A stretch of 64,000 bases of DNA, taken from assembly GCA_016742075.1 (NCBI GenBank), contig JACVCL010000001.1, positions 62,001 through 126,000 of the forward strand. The letters run 5' to 3'. Positions 54,070-62,658 of this stretch are shown one piece after another. Source of the DNA: Phycisphaerales bacterium (lineage in GTDB: Bacteria; Planctomycetota; Phycisphaerae; Phycisphaerales; UBA1924). A model generated the notes under the pieces. The model was not told where the DNA came from, did not search any database, and was given only the letters and a program-made list of their open reading frames with translations. Within the stretch, counting starts at the first letter, position 1. The number at the start of each line of letters is the position of its first letter. Made by a program: the position numbers and the translations under genes.

Positions 54070-55287
54070 CTACCGCAGTTTCAGCGTGGCCAGCGCCCCG
54101 GCGACGAGCACGATCGTCAGGATCCAGAACCGCGCAACGATCTTTGTTTCGGGCCACCCGCCCATGTGCAGATGCCAGTGGTACGGCGCGCAGCGGAACA
54201 CCCGGCGGCCCTCTCCGTACCGTCGGCGCGTGTACTTGAAGACGCCGACCTGCAGCACGACGCTGGTGATCTCCAGCAGGAACACGCCCGCCATGATCAG
54301 CAGAACGTACTCCTGACGGATGACCACCGCGATGTAGCCCAGCAGCGCACCGATGGACAGCGAGCCGGTGTCGCCCATGAACACCGCGGCCGGGGAGGCG
54401 TTCCACCACAGAAAGCCCAGGCACGCCCCGCCAAGGGCCGCCGCCAGAACCGACAACTCTCCGGCGGCCGGGACATAGGGCACGAGCAGGTCGCCCGCCC
54501 ACTCCTCGCTCCCGGCGACGAAGCAGAGCGCGACCAGACCGATGGACACGATGGCCGCGCAGCCCGAGGCCAGGCCGTCCATGCCGTCGGTGATGTTGAC
54601 GGCGTTGGACATCCCGGCGGTCATGAGCACCATCAGGATGATGAAGGGGATCACGCCGAGGTAGACCAGGTGCGGGCTGGCGGGGAAGGGCGCCGGCGGC
54701 CGGCCGGTGTCGTAGGTCTTCTGGAAGGGCAGGTTGAGCACGTGGGCCATCCGGTTCAGGCTCTCGGCGTGCTGCTCCATGCCCTGCCCGCCCGCCCGGT
54801 AGACGAACCAGCCGATCAGGGTGGCGATGCCGAGCTGGAACACCAGCTTCTCCCACGAGTAGAAGCCCTGCCGGGCCGACTTGTCGCGGGAGGCCCCTGT
54901 GAGCTTCAGCCAGTCATCGACGCCGCCGATGGCGGCGAAGCACATGAGCACGATGAGGCCCGCCTGCACGTAGCTGTTGCGGAGGTCGCCCAGCAGAACC
55001 ACCGCCGCGGCGATCGAACCGCAGATGAGCAGGCCGCCCATCGTGGGGGTGTTGGCCTTGGTCTTCAGGGCCGCGTCGAGGGCGGCCACGTCGAACTTGG
55101 CCTGATCACCGATCTTCTTGGCGGCCAGCCAGCGGATGACCCGCCGCCCGAAGACGAGCACCAGCGCGAACGCCACCACGCCGGCGCCGAACGCCCGGAA
55201 GCCCACCTGGTCCATGACCATGAAGGGGCGGTGCAGCTCGTGCTGCCTCAGCCATTCCCGTGTCAATTCCCAGAGGGCGTACAGCAT
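54070..55287 (-). CDS. mraY: Phospho-N-acetylmuramoyl-pentapeptide transferase MraY
   Basis: Membrane enzyme forming lipid I from UDP-MurNAc-pentapeptide and undecaprenyl phosphate. 405 aa with ten membrane helices. Signatures: KTKANTPTMGGLLI near the start, the catalytic region SNAVNITDGMDGLASGCAAI (Asp-rich NxxxxTDGxDGL), FMGDTGSLSIGALLG and APYHWHLHMGGWPETKIVAR at the end. Slightly longer than E. coli MraY (360 aa) through an extracytoplasmic loop insert (~185-215). Third gene after murE and murF on this strand, 91 bases from murF. Confidence 0.97.
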   Translation of the reverse strand: MLYALWELTREWLRQHELHRPFMVMDQVGFRAFGAGVVAFALVLVFGRRVIRWLAAKKIGDQAKFDVAALDAALKTKANTPTMGGLLICGSIAAAVVLLGDLRNSYVQAGLIVLMCFAAIGGVDDWLKLTGASRDKSARQGFYSWEKLVFQLGIATLIGWFVYRAGGQGMEQHAESLNRMAHVLNLPFQKTYDTGRPPAPFPASPHLVYLGVIPFIILMVLMTAGMSNAVNITDGMDGLASGCAAIVSIGLVALCFVAGSEEWAGDLLVPYVPAAGELSVLAAALGGACLGFLWWNASPAAVFMGDTGSLSIGALLGYIAVVIRQEYVLLIMAGVFLLEITSVVLQVGVFKYTRRRYGEGRRVFRCAPYHWHLHMGGWPETKIVARFWILTIVLVAGALATLKLR

Positions 55288-55378
55288 CGTCGGTCGGGGG
55301 ACGCTCCGGTCCGGGGCCGTGGTCGCGGCGCCGGGCCCCAGATTCGTCGGTCAGGGGGTAGGCCGGGCATGAACCTGG

Positions 55379-56905
55379 CTAGCCGCAGCGCCCCCCGCCT
55401 TTCGGCGCCGCGGAGGGGCGGCCGCCGAGCTTGGGTTCGGCTTGCGACGCCGCGCTCAGCCGGGCCAGCGCCTGCTCGACGCGCTCCAGCCCCATGCCTC
55501 GGGAAGCCTTCAGCAGGACGCAGTCGCCCGGCAGCAGACGGCCGACCAGATCGTCGAGGCGCGGGGCGGTCAGCTCGGGGATCAGCAGGGTCTCGGAGGC
55601 GCCGGACCGGCCCTCCTCGCCCAGGTACCGGGCGGCCGGCCCGATGGCGACGAGCCAGTCGGCACGCCCGGCGATCCCGTCGGCGATCGCCCGCCCAACC
55701 TCTCGGTGCACCCGCTCGGACTCGGCCCCCATTTCCAGCATGTCGCCGAGGATGAGCACCTTGCGGTTCGCCGACGCCCGGCCGCCGACGATCTCGGCGA
55801 AGGTCCGCAGCGAGGCGAGCATCGACTCGGGGCTGGCGTTGTAGGCGTCGTTGTACAGCTCGACGTCCCCCCGGCGGCCCGCGGCGGTCAGCGGGTAGAC
55901 GCGCCGCTGCATCCGCATCTCGGGCGCCGGGGCGCGCCGCAGCCCCTCGCGGATCGCCTCGTCGTCGAGGCCGCAGCGGCGCCCGACGGCGATGGCCGCG
56001 ATGGCGTTGGTCGCGTTGTGCGTGCCGACGAGCGGCACTTCGTAGGTCTGCCGCCCGTTGACGGTGAACCGGAGCCCCAGTTGCCCGCCGCCGAGGTCGG
56101 CGTGATCGACCGCGGTCAGCCGCAGATCCGCAGATTCACTGCGGCCGAACGTGATCAGGGGGACCTGGTGGGCCCTGAGCGCCTCGGGCAGATGCGGAGA
56201 ATCCGCGGTCACGACCGCCACGCCGCCCGGACGGACCCCCGACAGCAGCGAAGCCTTCTCGCGGGCGATGCCCGCGATGCCGCCGTGATCGACGAAGGCC
56301 TCGATGTGCGCACGCCCGATGAGCGTGATCACCGCGATGTCGGGCCTGCTGATCTCGGCGAGGGGCGCGATCTCGCCCGGGGCGTTCATGCCCACCTCGC
56401 ACACGAGGTACTGATCGCCGGGCCTGGCCCGCAGGACCGTGATGGGCACCCCGATGATGTTGTTGAAGCTCTTCACCGAAGCGGAGCCACGGAGCCGGGT
56501 GCGGAGCACGCTGTCGATCAGCCGGACCGTGGTCGTCTTCCCGGCCGAGCCGGTGACCGCCACCACGCGGCAGCCCTCCAGCGACTGGCGATACGCCGTG
56601 CCGAGGCGCACGAGCGCCGCGAGGGTGTCGGGCACGAGCAGCACCGGGGTCTGGCCCGCCGCAAGCCCGGGTGTCACGGCCGAGCGTTCGGAGACGATGA
56701 GCAGCCCGGCCCCGGCGGCGGCGGCCTGCGCCAGGAACGCGTGGCCGTCGTACCTGGCGCCCTTCAGCGCGAGAAAGGCCTGGCCAGCCTTCAGCTCGCG
56801 CGTGTCGGTTGACAGGCCGGCGATCCCGCCCTCCGGGGCGGCGGGACGCACGATCCACGCGCCCCCGGCGGCCGTGCGGACACCTTCGTAGGTCCAGAAC
56901 GTCAC
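55379..56905 (-). CDS. murF: UDP-MurNAc-tripeptide:D-Ala-D-Ala ligase MurF
   Basis: ATP-dependent ligase adding D-Ala-D-Ala to the peptidoglycan precursor. 508 aa. The N-terminal domain has LSTDTRELKAGQAFLALKG then ARYDGH; the ATP loop is VAVTGSAGKTTTVRLI (~118); the central domain has KSFNNIIGVP and VCEVGMNAPGEIAPLAEI. GTHNATNAIAAIAVG and YNDAYNASPESMLASL mark the C-terminal half. About 25 polar residues follow the last domain. GTG start overlapping the murE stop by four bases (GTGA). Confidence 0.96.
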   Translation of the reverse strand: MTFWTYEGVRTAAGGAWIVRPAAPEGGIAGLSTDTRELKAGQAFLALKGARYDGHAFLAQAAAAGAGLLIVSERSAVTPGLAAGQTPVLLVPDTLAALVRLGTAYRQSLEGCRVVAVTGSAGKTTTVRLIDSVLRTRLRGSASVKSFNNIIGVPITVLRARPGDQYLVCEVGMNAPGEIAPLAEISRPDIAVITLIGRAHIEAFVDHGGIAGIAREKASLLSGVRPGGVAVVTADSPHLPEALRAHQVPLITFGRSESADLRLTAVDHADLGGGQLGLRFTVNGRQTYEVPLVGTHNATNAIAAIAVGRRCGLDDEAIREGLRRAPAPEMRMQRRVYPLTAAGRRGDVELYNDAYNASPESMLASLRTFAEIVGGRASANRKVLILGDMLEMGAESERVHREVGRAIADGIAGRADWLVAIGPAARYLGEEGRSGASETLLIPELTAPRLDDLVGRLLPGDCVLLKASRGMGLERVEQALARLSAASQAEPKLGGRPSAAPKGGGRCG

Positions 56906-58494
56906 CGCATCGTCTCCTGACCGGCGGCCCCGCCGGACATCGCCCGGGCCCCGTCGCGCCCGGCGGCCCGCGCCTCCATCGCGCGGCGGGCGTGCACGCG
57001 GTCGTCGAAGTCGCGCCGAACGATTCCGCCGCGGCCGTCGGGGAGAAGCTGGTAAGTCTCGTGCCCCTTGCCCGCGATGACGACGACATCGCCCGGGTCG
57101 GCGTCGTTCACGGCCCGCTCGATGGCGCGGTCGCGCTCGATATCGACGTGCATGCGCGGGCGTGCCTCCCCGGGGACCCCCTCGATCACCTGCTTCACGA
57201 TCGAGGCCGGGTCCTCGGTGCGCGGGTTGTCGCTGGTGACAATGAAAGAGTCGGCGAGCTCGGCCGCGACGCGGCCCATGCGCGGCCGCTTCGTGCGGTC
57301 CCGGTCGCCGCCGCAGCCGAAGACCACCCGCAGCCGACCGCCCGTCGATCGCACGATCGGGCGCACGGCCGAGAGCACATTGACCAAGGCATCATCGGTG
57401 TGGGCGTAATCGACGAACACCGCGTAGTCGTCGCGGGCGCCCGGGCGCGTCACGCGCTCGAGACGGCCGGGCGGGGCCTCGATGGCCGGGATGGCCGCGG
57501 CGATGGCGTCGCGCGGCACCCCGGCGGTGTGGGCTACCGCGATGGCCTGGAGCAGGTTCATCAGGTTGTGGCGGCCGACGAGCGGCACCGTGCACGCGAT
57601 CTCGCCCCACGGCCCGGCGAAGCGGGCCGCCGTTCCTTCGATGCTCATCTCGCCGCCGACGGCCCGGCAGTCGAGCCCTGTTGCCCGATCGGCCCCGTCG
57701 CCCACACCGCACCGCAGAACGCGGGCGCGGCAATCGCGGATCATGCGGGCGCACCACGGGTCCTCCGCGTTGACGACGGCCGTGGCGTCGGGCGCGAGCA
57801 TCTCGAAGAGCCGGGCCTTGGCCGCGGCGTAGTTCTCCATCGTCCCGTGGTAGTCGAGATGGTCGCCGGTGAGGTTCGTGAACACGGCACAGCGGTACGA
57901 GAGACCCGCCACCCGACGCTGGTCGAGCGAGTGGCTCGACGTCTCCATCGCGGCGGCGCGGCAGCCGGACTCGAGCATGCGCGCCAGCGTCTGGCTGATT
58001 TCCGTCGCCGGCGGGGTCGTCATGACCGCCTCGGCCACCTCGGTGCCGTCGTCGATCCAGACGGTCCCGATGAGGCCGCACCGCACGCCCGCGGCGTTAA
58101 GCAGCTTCCACGTCACGTGCGCGATCGTGGTCTTGCCGTTGGTGCCCGTGACACCCATCAGGAACATGCGCCGCGACGGGCTGCCGAAGAACCGCTCGGC
58201 CGCCCGGGCCGCCGAGCCGGCGACATCGGCGGAGATGGCGACCGCCGGGCGGGCGGGGAGGCCCGCCAGCAGCGCCGGGTCGATCGGCGAGTCGGTGAGC
58301 ACGGCGACGGCACCGGCCCGCACCGCGTCGGCGATGAACCGGTGCCCATCGGTCTTCGTGCCCTTCCTTGCGACGAAGAGAGAGCCGGGCATCGCGGTGC
58401 GGCTGTCCTCGGTGATGTCGCAGATCCGGACGCCGCGGTCGGCGACGCTCTCGAGGGCCGCGTCCAGGCCGTTCAGCAGTTCGTCGAGGTTCAT
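56902..58494 (-). CDS. murE: UDP-MurNAc-tripeptide synthetase MurE (meso-diaminopimelate type)
   Basis: Adds the third amino acid to the peptidoglycan stem. 530 aa from the ATG of MNLDELLNGL; the track ORF adds 36 unlikely residues. Motifs: ITEDSRTAMPGSLFVARKG, ATP loop GVTGTNGKTTIAH, NLTGDHLDYHGTMENYAAAK, and VFVDYAHTDDALVNVLSAVR. The third-residue-binding loop reads TSDNPRTEDPASIV; DNPR is the signature of enzymes that add meso-diaminopimelate. So the wall chemistry is Gram-negative-like (inference from the motif). First gene of the murE-murF-mraY run. Confidence 0.95.
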   Translation of the reverse strand: MNLDELLNGLDAALESVADRGVRICDITEDSRTAMPGSLFVARKGTKTDGHRFIADAVRAGAVAVLTDSPIDPALLAGLPARPAVAISADVAGSAARAAERFFGSPSRRMFLMGVTGTNGKTTIAHVTWKLLNAAGVRCGLIGTVWIDDGTEVAEAVMTTPPATEISQTLARMLESGCRAAAMETSSHSLDQRRVAGLSYRCAVFTNLTGDHLDYHGTMENYAAAKARLFEMLAPDATAVVNAEDPWCARMIRDCRARVLRCGVGDGADRATGLDCRAVGGEMSIEGTAARFAGPWGEIACTVPLVGRHNLMNLLQAIAVAHTAGVPRDAIAAAIPAIEAPPGRLERVTRPGARDDYAVFVDYAHTDDALVNVLSAVRPIVRSTGGRLRVVFGCGGDRDRTKRPRMGRVAAELADSFIVTSDNPRTEDPASIVKQVIEGVPGEARPRMHVDIERDRAIERAVNDADPGDVVVIAGKGHETYQLLPDGRGGIVRRDFDDRVHARRAMEARAAGRDGARAMSGGAAGQETMR

Positions 58495-58603
58495 GCTCGC
58501 TCTCATCACGCCGGTCACACCGCCCGCCGCGGGAGGTCTCCCGTCCGGTGCCGTTCGGACGCCCAGTTTACCCCACCGATCCAGCCCGCCCGGCCGGGAC
58601 ACG

Positions 58604-59731
58604 TCAGGGCAGGATGAGCATCGCGTCGCCGTAGCTGTAAAACCGGTACCCCTCGCCGACGGCCAGGCGGTAGAGCTCGATCAGGCGGGGCACGCCACCA
58701 TCGAAAAGGGCCCCCACCATCGCCAGAAGCGTCGAGCGCGGCAGGTGGAAATTCGTGATCAGACCCTGCGTCTGCCTGTAGCGGAACCCCGGGGTGATGA
58801 ACAGCCGCGTGGCCGTCTGGAAGCCGGTCTCGGCCAGGCCGGTGTCGAGCTCCCAGCCTTCCGGGAGGCTCTCCATGGCCCGCACGCTCGTGGTACCGAC
58901 GCACACCAGCCGGCCGCCCCTGCGGCGGGTGGCCTGAACCTCGGCGAGGGCGGCCCCGGGCACATCCACCCACTCCTCGTGCATGTCATGGGCCTCGACG
59001 GTGGCCGCGTCGATCGGCTTAAAAGTTCCCACACCCACGTGCAGCACGACGTCCGCCCGTCGAACCCCGGCGCCGGCGACGGTGTCGAGCAGGCCGGGGG
59101 TGAAGTGCAGACCCGCGGTCGGGGCCGCGACGCTGCCGGCCTTCGCGCGGTCGGCGTACACGCACTGGTACCACTCCCGGTCCTGGTCCTCGTCCGGCCG
59201 TCCCTGGTGGTCCTTCCGGGCCTTGAGGATGTACGGCGGGAGCGGCGTGGCCCCGACCGCCGCGAGCACGTCGGCCTCCGACGCCGTACAGCCCGCCCAC
59301 GAGTCACCCACACGCCGGTGGAGCCGAACCCGCCAGGAGTCCTCGTCACGCTCGAGCAGTTCCAGAGCGAACCCACCGCCACTGCCCTGCGGGGTCCGCA
59401 GCTCGACGAGCGTGCGGGGCCGCAGTCGGTTGCTGGCCCTCAAGAGCACCACCCAGACGCCGGGAGAGACGGCACGCACGAACAGCCCATCGATCCTGCC
59501 GCCGGTATCAGCCCGCACCCCCGAGAGACGAGCCGGAAGAACCGCGGAGGTGTTGAATACCAGGGTATCGCCGGCGCGCAGGTAGCCGGGGAGGTCGCGG
59601 AACACACGGTGCTCCACCCGACCGGGATCGGACCGCCAGACCACCATCAGCCGGCACGCATCGCGCGGCTCGGCCGGACGTGTGGCGATGAGGGACTCGG
59701 GCAGGTCGTAGTCGAGTTCGCTGGTGAGCAC
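58604..59731 (-). CDS. queA: S-adenosylmethionine:tRNA ribosyltransferase-isomerase QueA
   Basis: Transfers the ribosyl part of SAM to preQ1-modified tRNA, forming epoxyqueuosine. 375 aa. N-terminal DYDLPESLIATRPAEPRDAC, then DTLVFNTSAVLPARLSG, AAPTAGLHFTPGLLD, HVGVGTFKPIDAATVEAHDM then HEEWVDV, and ITNFHLPRSTLLAMVGALF near the end, all in family order. Start is GTG. About 110 bases separate it from murE. Other queuosine genes are not in the window. Confidence 0.96.
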   Translation of the reverse strand: MLTSELDYDLPESLIATRPAEPRDACRLMVVWRSDPGRVEHRVFRDLPGYLRAGDTLVFNTSAVLPARLSGVRADTGGRIDGLFVRAVSPGVWVVLLRASNRLRPRTLVELRTPQGSGGGFALELLERDEDSWRVRLHRRVGDSWAGCTASEADVLAAVGATPLPPYILKARKDHQGRPDEDQDREWYQCVYADRAKAGSVAAPTAGLHFTPGLLDTVAGAGVRRADVVLHVGVGTFKPIDAATVEAHDMHEEWVDVPGAALAEVQATRRRGGRLVCVGTTSVRAMESLPEGWELDTGLAETGFQTATRLFITPGFRYRQTQGLITNFHLPRSTLLAMVGALFDGGVPRLIELYRLAVGEGYRFYSYGDAMLILP

Positions 59732-59845
59732 GTTGCGTGGATCCGACGTCGACGCGCCGCGGCATCACCGAATGCTCGCCTCCCGCCCCAGGCGCACGAT
59801 GACAGGCCGCGTGAGCCGGGAGTTTATCGGCCGCAGCGGGCACGA

Positions 59846-59872
59846 GCGGACTGGCACGGGATTCGAACCGTG
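59846..59872 (-). other. tRNA T-arm/acceptor-like fragment
   Basis: On the minus strand CACGGTTCGAATCCCGTGCCAG (22 bases; core GGTTCGAATCC) resembles a T-arm plus acceptor 3' strand, but the stem is one base out of register, and no anticodon arm, D-arm or 5' acceptor strand is found. Probably a decayed fragment or chance. Confidence 0.3.
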
Positions 59873-60298
59873 ATCCGCGTGCGTATCGACGGACCCAACC
59901 TGCCGCCGTGGCTGCCGGCCCGCGAGGCCTGCCCGCCGCCGGCGTGCCCGCCCAAGCCGGCCGCGGCACCGGTATCGCCGACCGACGAGGAACTGGCGCG
60001 GTGCCCCACGCTGCCCGGCCTCCTCCCCTATTGGGCCCACCTGCACAAGAGCAACCGCGAGACCCCCGATGAGCGCCGCGGCGGGCCGGCATTGGCCGGA
60101 ACAGACCGCGGAGGCGGCCCTCGGAGCCACCCGTGCAGTCAAGCCCACCGGACGGGCCGCGCGAATGACACCCCCGATCGCTCGGAAGAGCTCGGAGCCG
60201 ATGAACATCGACTCGCCCGCATCTCCGCCGCGCGAACGCCGAAAACCGACATCCTGACCCGGTCGGCCACCGGTCGGTTCATCGATCTTTTGGTCTGA
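59870..60298 (+). CDS. Possible small hypothetical protein
   Basis: Not recognised. An open frame from a GTG (VIRVRIDGPNLPPWLP) to 60298, 142 codons, set inside a longer chance ORF of the track. The first half looks protein-like (EELARCPTLPGLLPYWAHLH), while the second half is rich in Arg, Gly and Pro and resembles out-of-frame GC-rich DNA, so the true gene may end early or be frameshifted. The start codon lies in the tRNA-like fragment. Remnant of a small inserted element is one reading; chance ORF is another. Confidence 0.25.
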   Translation: MIRVRIDGPNLPPWLPAREACPPPACPPKPAAAPVSPTDEELARCPTLPGLLPYWAHLHKSNRETPDERRGGPALAGTDRGGGPRSHPCSQAHRTGRANDTPDRSEELGADEHRLARISAARTPKTDILTRSATGRFIDLLV

Positions 60299-60316
60299 AC
60301 ATGACCCGGGTGTTGA

Positions 60317-60562
60317 TCAGGCCGTGGGCTTGCCCCACCCGCAGGAGCGGCCTTCCTCGGCGCCAGCCTTGAGCAGCCGCTCACCTTCTTCCGGGGTCAT
60401 CGTCCCCTCGGCCACATACGCCGCGATTTCCCGACGCGTCCGTTCGCGATTGCTCGAGCGAACCATCGCCGACACCGCGCTGAAGACGATCGCGACGATC
60501 GCCACGAGCAACCCGCCACCGATCGCGATCGCGGGAAGGACGATGTTCTCACCAGCGGCCAT
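60317..60562 (-). CDS. Small membrane protein with SHOCT-like C-terminal motif (paralog 1)
   Basis: 81 aa. One transmembrane helix (NIVLPAIAIGGGLLVAIVAI) followed by RERTRREIAAYVAEGTMTPE then EGERLL, which resembles the short helix-turn-helix SHOCT-type module (about 30 residues, G-x-(I/M)-T-xEE/GE-x-x-x-L). Perfect AGGAGG six bases before the ATG. A paralog is encoded 27 bases upstream on the same strand. Role unknown; such modules are thought to mediate oligomerisation. Confidence 0.75.
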   Translation of the reverse strand: MAAGENIVLPAIAIGGGLLVAIVAIVFSAVSAMVRSSNRERTRREIAAYVAEGTMTPEEGERLLKAGAEEGRSCGWGKPTA

Positions 60563-60589
60563 CACGAACCTCCTGGGCCAGGCACCACG

Positions 60590-60892
60590 TCAGACATTCG
60601 ATCGATTCGACCGCTTCCCCGCCGCCATCAGCCGCTCGCCCTGCTCGGGCGTCATCGACCCTTCGGCGATGTACGCGGCGATCTCCCGGCGGGTGCGCTC
60701 GCGCGACCGGGTGTTGACGATCTCCTTCACCGAACTGAGCACGATGGCGATGATCGTGATCATGCCCACCATGAGCCAGAAGAAGTTCTGGTCGATGAAG
60801 TGCAGCAGGTCAGACCGGGAGGTCGCTTCATTGGCCGCCCCGGCTGCCGTTGCGGCGATGAGTGCCGGGTACTCAGCGATGATGGTCAGCAT
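60590..60892 (-). CDS. Small membrane protein with SHOCT-like C-terminal motif (paralog 2)
   Basis: 100 aa from the ATG of MLTIIAEYPALI; the track ORF is 47 codons longer in sequence without coding bias. One transmembrane helix (FFWLMVGMITIIAIVLSSV) and then RERTRREIAAYIAEGSMTPE then QGERLM, nearly identical to the downstream paralog. The ~45 residues before the helix differ. The pair reads as a tandem duplication forming a two-gene operon. No family name is certain. Confidence 0.75.
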   Translation of the reverse strand: MLTIIAEYPALIAATAAGAANEATSRSDLLHFIDQNFFWLMVGMITIIAIVLSSVKEIVNTRSRERTRREIAAYIAEGSMTPEQGERLMAAGKRSNRSNV

Positions 60893-61083
60893 GGCGGCTC
60901 TCCGGTGCGTCAACCCGGCCGCGCCGCGGCCGTTCTGGGAGATCGTTGGGAACCAATTCTTCGGGGTTTCACACTGTATTCCGCCGCCGCAGGGAACTCC
61001 CGAGCGGCACCCGGGACCCCGACCGAATCCCAATCAGCAGCCTTGAACACCCCGCCCGCGGCCGGTACCATCTCGGCCCCTTC

Positions 61084-61171
61084 GGAGAGATGCCTGAGCG
61101 GCTGAAAGGGCTGGTCTCGAAAACCAGTGTGGGGCTTGTCCTCACCGTGGGTTCGAATCCCACTCTCTCCG
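61084..61171 (+). tRNA. tRNA-Ser (anticodon CGA)
   Basis: Acceptor GGAGAGA pairs with TCTCTCC, anticodon stem CTGGT/ACCAG with loop CTCGAAA, a long variable arm (TGTGGGGCTTGTCCTCACC) typical of serine tRNAs, T-arm GTGGG/CCCAC with TTCGAAT, discriminator G73. CCA is not encoded. Reads UCG. Confidence 0.97.
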
Positions 61172-61401
61172 CTTCGCACCCCTTCGATTGGTGCCTGCTC
61201 CGCCGGGGTCCACACTGTCGCGAGCCCGGCTCGTCGCGGCCGACCCCGCCACCGAAGATCCGCCGCGCAATCTGGTGACGGATGCGGGTGGGGCATCGAG
61301 CCGCCTGATGCGGCCTGAGCCCGACCCGGCGGATTCGTCTCTGAGCACTCGGCGGGATCGCGCCGAGGCACAGCCGGTCCAGAACACCCCAAACTGGGCA
61401 C

Positions 61402-62028
61402 TCACGAGATCAGCAATAAGCGGAAACCGCCGCGTTCGATCGTGAACTCCAGACTGCTGAAACGCAGCCCGAGCTCGCGAGCGTTCGGCACGGTGAGCCG
61501 GAACGTGTTGCGGGCGATCGTCTCCAGATAGGTGCCGGGAGTCATCTCTCCACCGGGCAGGTTGGAGAGGGTCTCGAAGATGTCCTTGCGGTTGTCCAGC
61601 AGCCATCTGGCGACGTCGCTCTCGGGGCGACCAAGGGCCCGGTACTCCTCCTTGAGCCGATCGGACAGCACCTGCGCTTCGAGCAGGCCCATCTCGCCGT
61701 CGCGGAGCGTTTCGAAAAGGTGCACGAGCAGCTGCCGCGGCGTGTGGCAGATCAGGTGGATCGAGCCGTCGTCGAGCGTCCGTCGGAGGGGGCGTCCGTC
61801 GACCGGCTGCCCGGCCTCGCGGAGCGTGTCCATCGGCGCCACGATCCGCTCCCAGGGGTTCTCCCCGGGTCCCGATCGCTTGGGCGCTGCGGCCTGCGAC
61901 TCGCCACGTTCTCCCCCGACCGATCCGCTGATGCTCTGGAGCCCCCCGCTCACGCTGATGACCCGCCGCTCCTCGGCGCAACCGGCGACCAAGCCGCAGG
62001 CGATCAGGATGACCCGGCAGGCACGCAC
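61402..62028 (-). CDS. Lipoprotein at the end of a type II secretion operon
   Basis: 208 aa from a GTG, chosen because it gives a good lipoprotein signal peptide: RACRVILIACGLVAGC with lipobox VAGC. The start lies seven bases after the gspG stop, so co-expression is likely. After a Ser/Gly-rich linker the rest is mixed alpha/beta (LLVHLFETLRDGEMGLLEAQ, DRLKEEYRALG, SLEFTIERGGFRLLLI). Not a recognised pilotin or GspC; a secretion accessory role is suggested only by position. The 230 bases between it and tRNA-Ser hold no gene I can support. Confidence 0.65.
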   Translation of the reverse strand: MRACRVILIACGLVAGCAEERRVISVSGGLQSISGSVGGERGESQAAAPKRSGPGENPWERIVAPMDTLREAGQPVDGRPLRRTLDDGSIHLICHTPRQLLVHLFETLRDGEMGLLEAQVLSDRLKEEYRALGRPESDVARWLLDNRKDIFETLSNLPGGEMTPGTYLETIARNTFRLTVPNARELGLRFSSLEFTIERGGFRLLLIS

Positions 62029-62035
62029 CGCGGCG

Positions 62036-62581
62036 TCACCGCGGCTGGCCGGACGATGAGCCCCCCGAAACCGGCGTCGATGCACCCGAGGGCCGTCCGC
62101 CCGTCCCGCTGCCGGACGATCCGCCGTCGGCCCCCTGATCGCCGGACCAGTTGGCGACGTCATCGGCGTTCCCGTCCTGTCCGTCGGGACCCACCGACCA
62201 CAGGTCGTATTCGTTGCCGTGTTCGGACTGAGCCCGGTAGTTCCAAGGACGGCCCCATGGGTCGTTCGGCGAGGGCTGGGTGACGAACTTGCGCCACTTA
62301 TCCGCGGCCTGGTCGTTGTCGACGCGCAGCTTGCTCTTGTCCCAGAGCACGGTGAGGCCCTCGTCGTCCGAGGGGTACCGGTCGAAGACGAGCTTGAACT
62401 CGTCGAGGGCTTGGGACATACGGGCCAGGGCGATCTTGGCCGTCCCGGTGTCGGCCTCCTTCTTCCGGCCCATCACATTGACGGCGACGATCCCGACGAG
62501 CACGACGACGATCGCGATGGCGATCATGACCTCGATCAGGGTGAAGCCCAAGCGGACGCGTTGGATCGATCGGGTCGGCAT
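62036..62581 (-). CDS. gspG: Type II secretion major pseudopilin GspG
   Basis: Periplasmic pseudopilus subunit. 181 aa. Prepilin peptidase site RLGFTLIEVMIAIAIVVVLV: cleavage after Gly, Phe as residue 1 and Glu5, followed by the hydrophobic helix. The pilin-family core has RYPSDDEGLTVLWDK and PWGRPWNYRAQSEHGNEYDL then WSVGPDGQDG, a clear GspG calcium-site region. About 40 Gly/Ser-rich residues are added at the end, which is unusual. GGAGG eight bases before the ATG. It follows gspF in the normal order. Confidence 0.93.
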   Translation of the reverse strand: MPTRSIQRVRLGFTLIEVMIAIAIVVVLVGIVAVNVMGRKKEADTGTAKIALARMSQALDEFKLVFDRYPSDDEGLTVLWDKSKLRVDNDQAADKWRKFVTQPSPNDPWGRPWNYRAQSEHGNEYDLWSVGPDGQDGNADDVANWSGDQGADGGSSGSGTGGRPSGASTPVSGGSSSGQPR

Positions 62582-62658
62582 GACCTTGACCTCCGTGACT
62601 GATCGAGGGGCGGAGCAGAACGTGCGACGGCCGGGAGCGCCGAACGCCCCTCGGGGAT

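Noticed and set aside
57869-59869. First two thirds of the 809-aa plus-strand ORF
   Set aside because: It is antisense to murE and queA, whose motifs are complete; only the last part (59870-60298) lies outside known genes.
59840-59930. A complete tRNA gene on the minus strand near queA
   Set aside because: Only T-arm-like sequence is present; the T-stem is out of register, and no anticodon stem, D-arm or matching acceptor strand was found.
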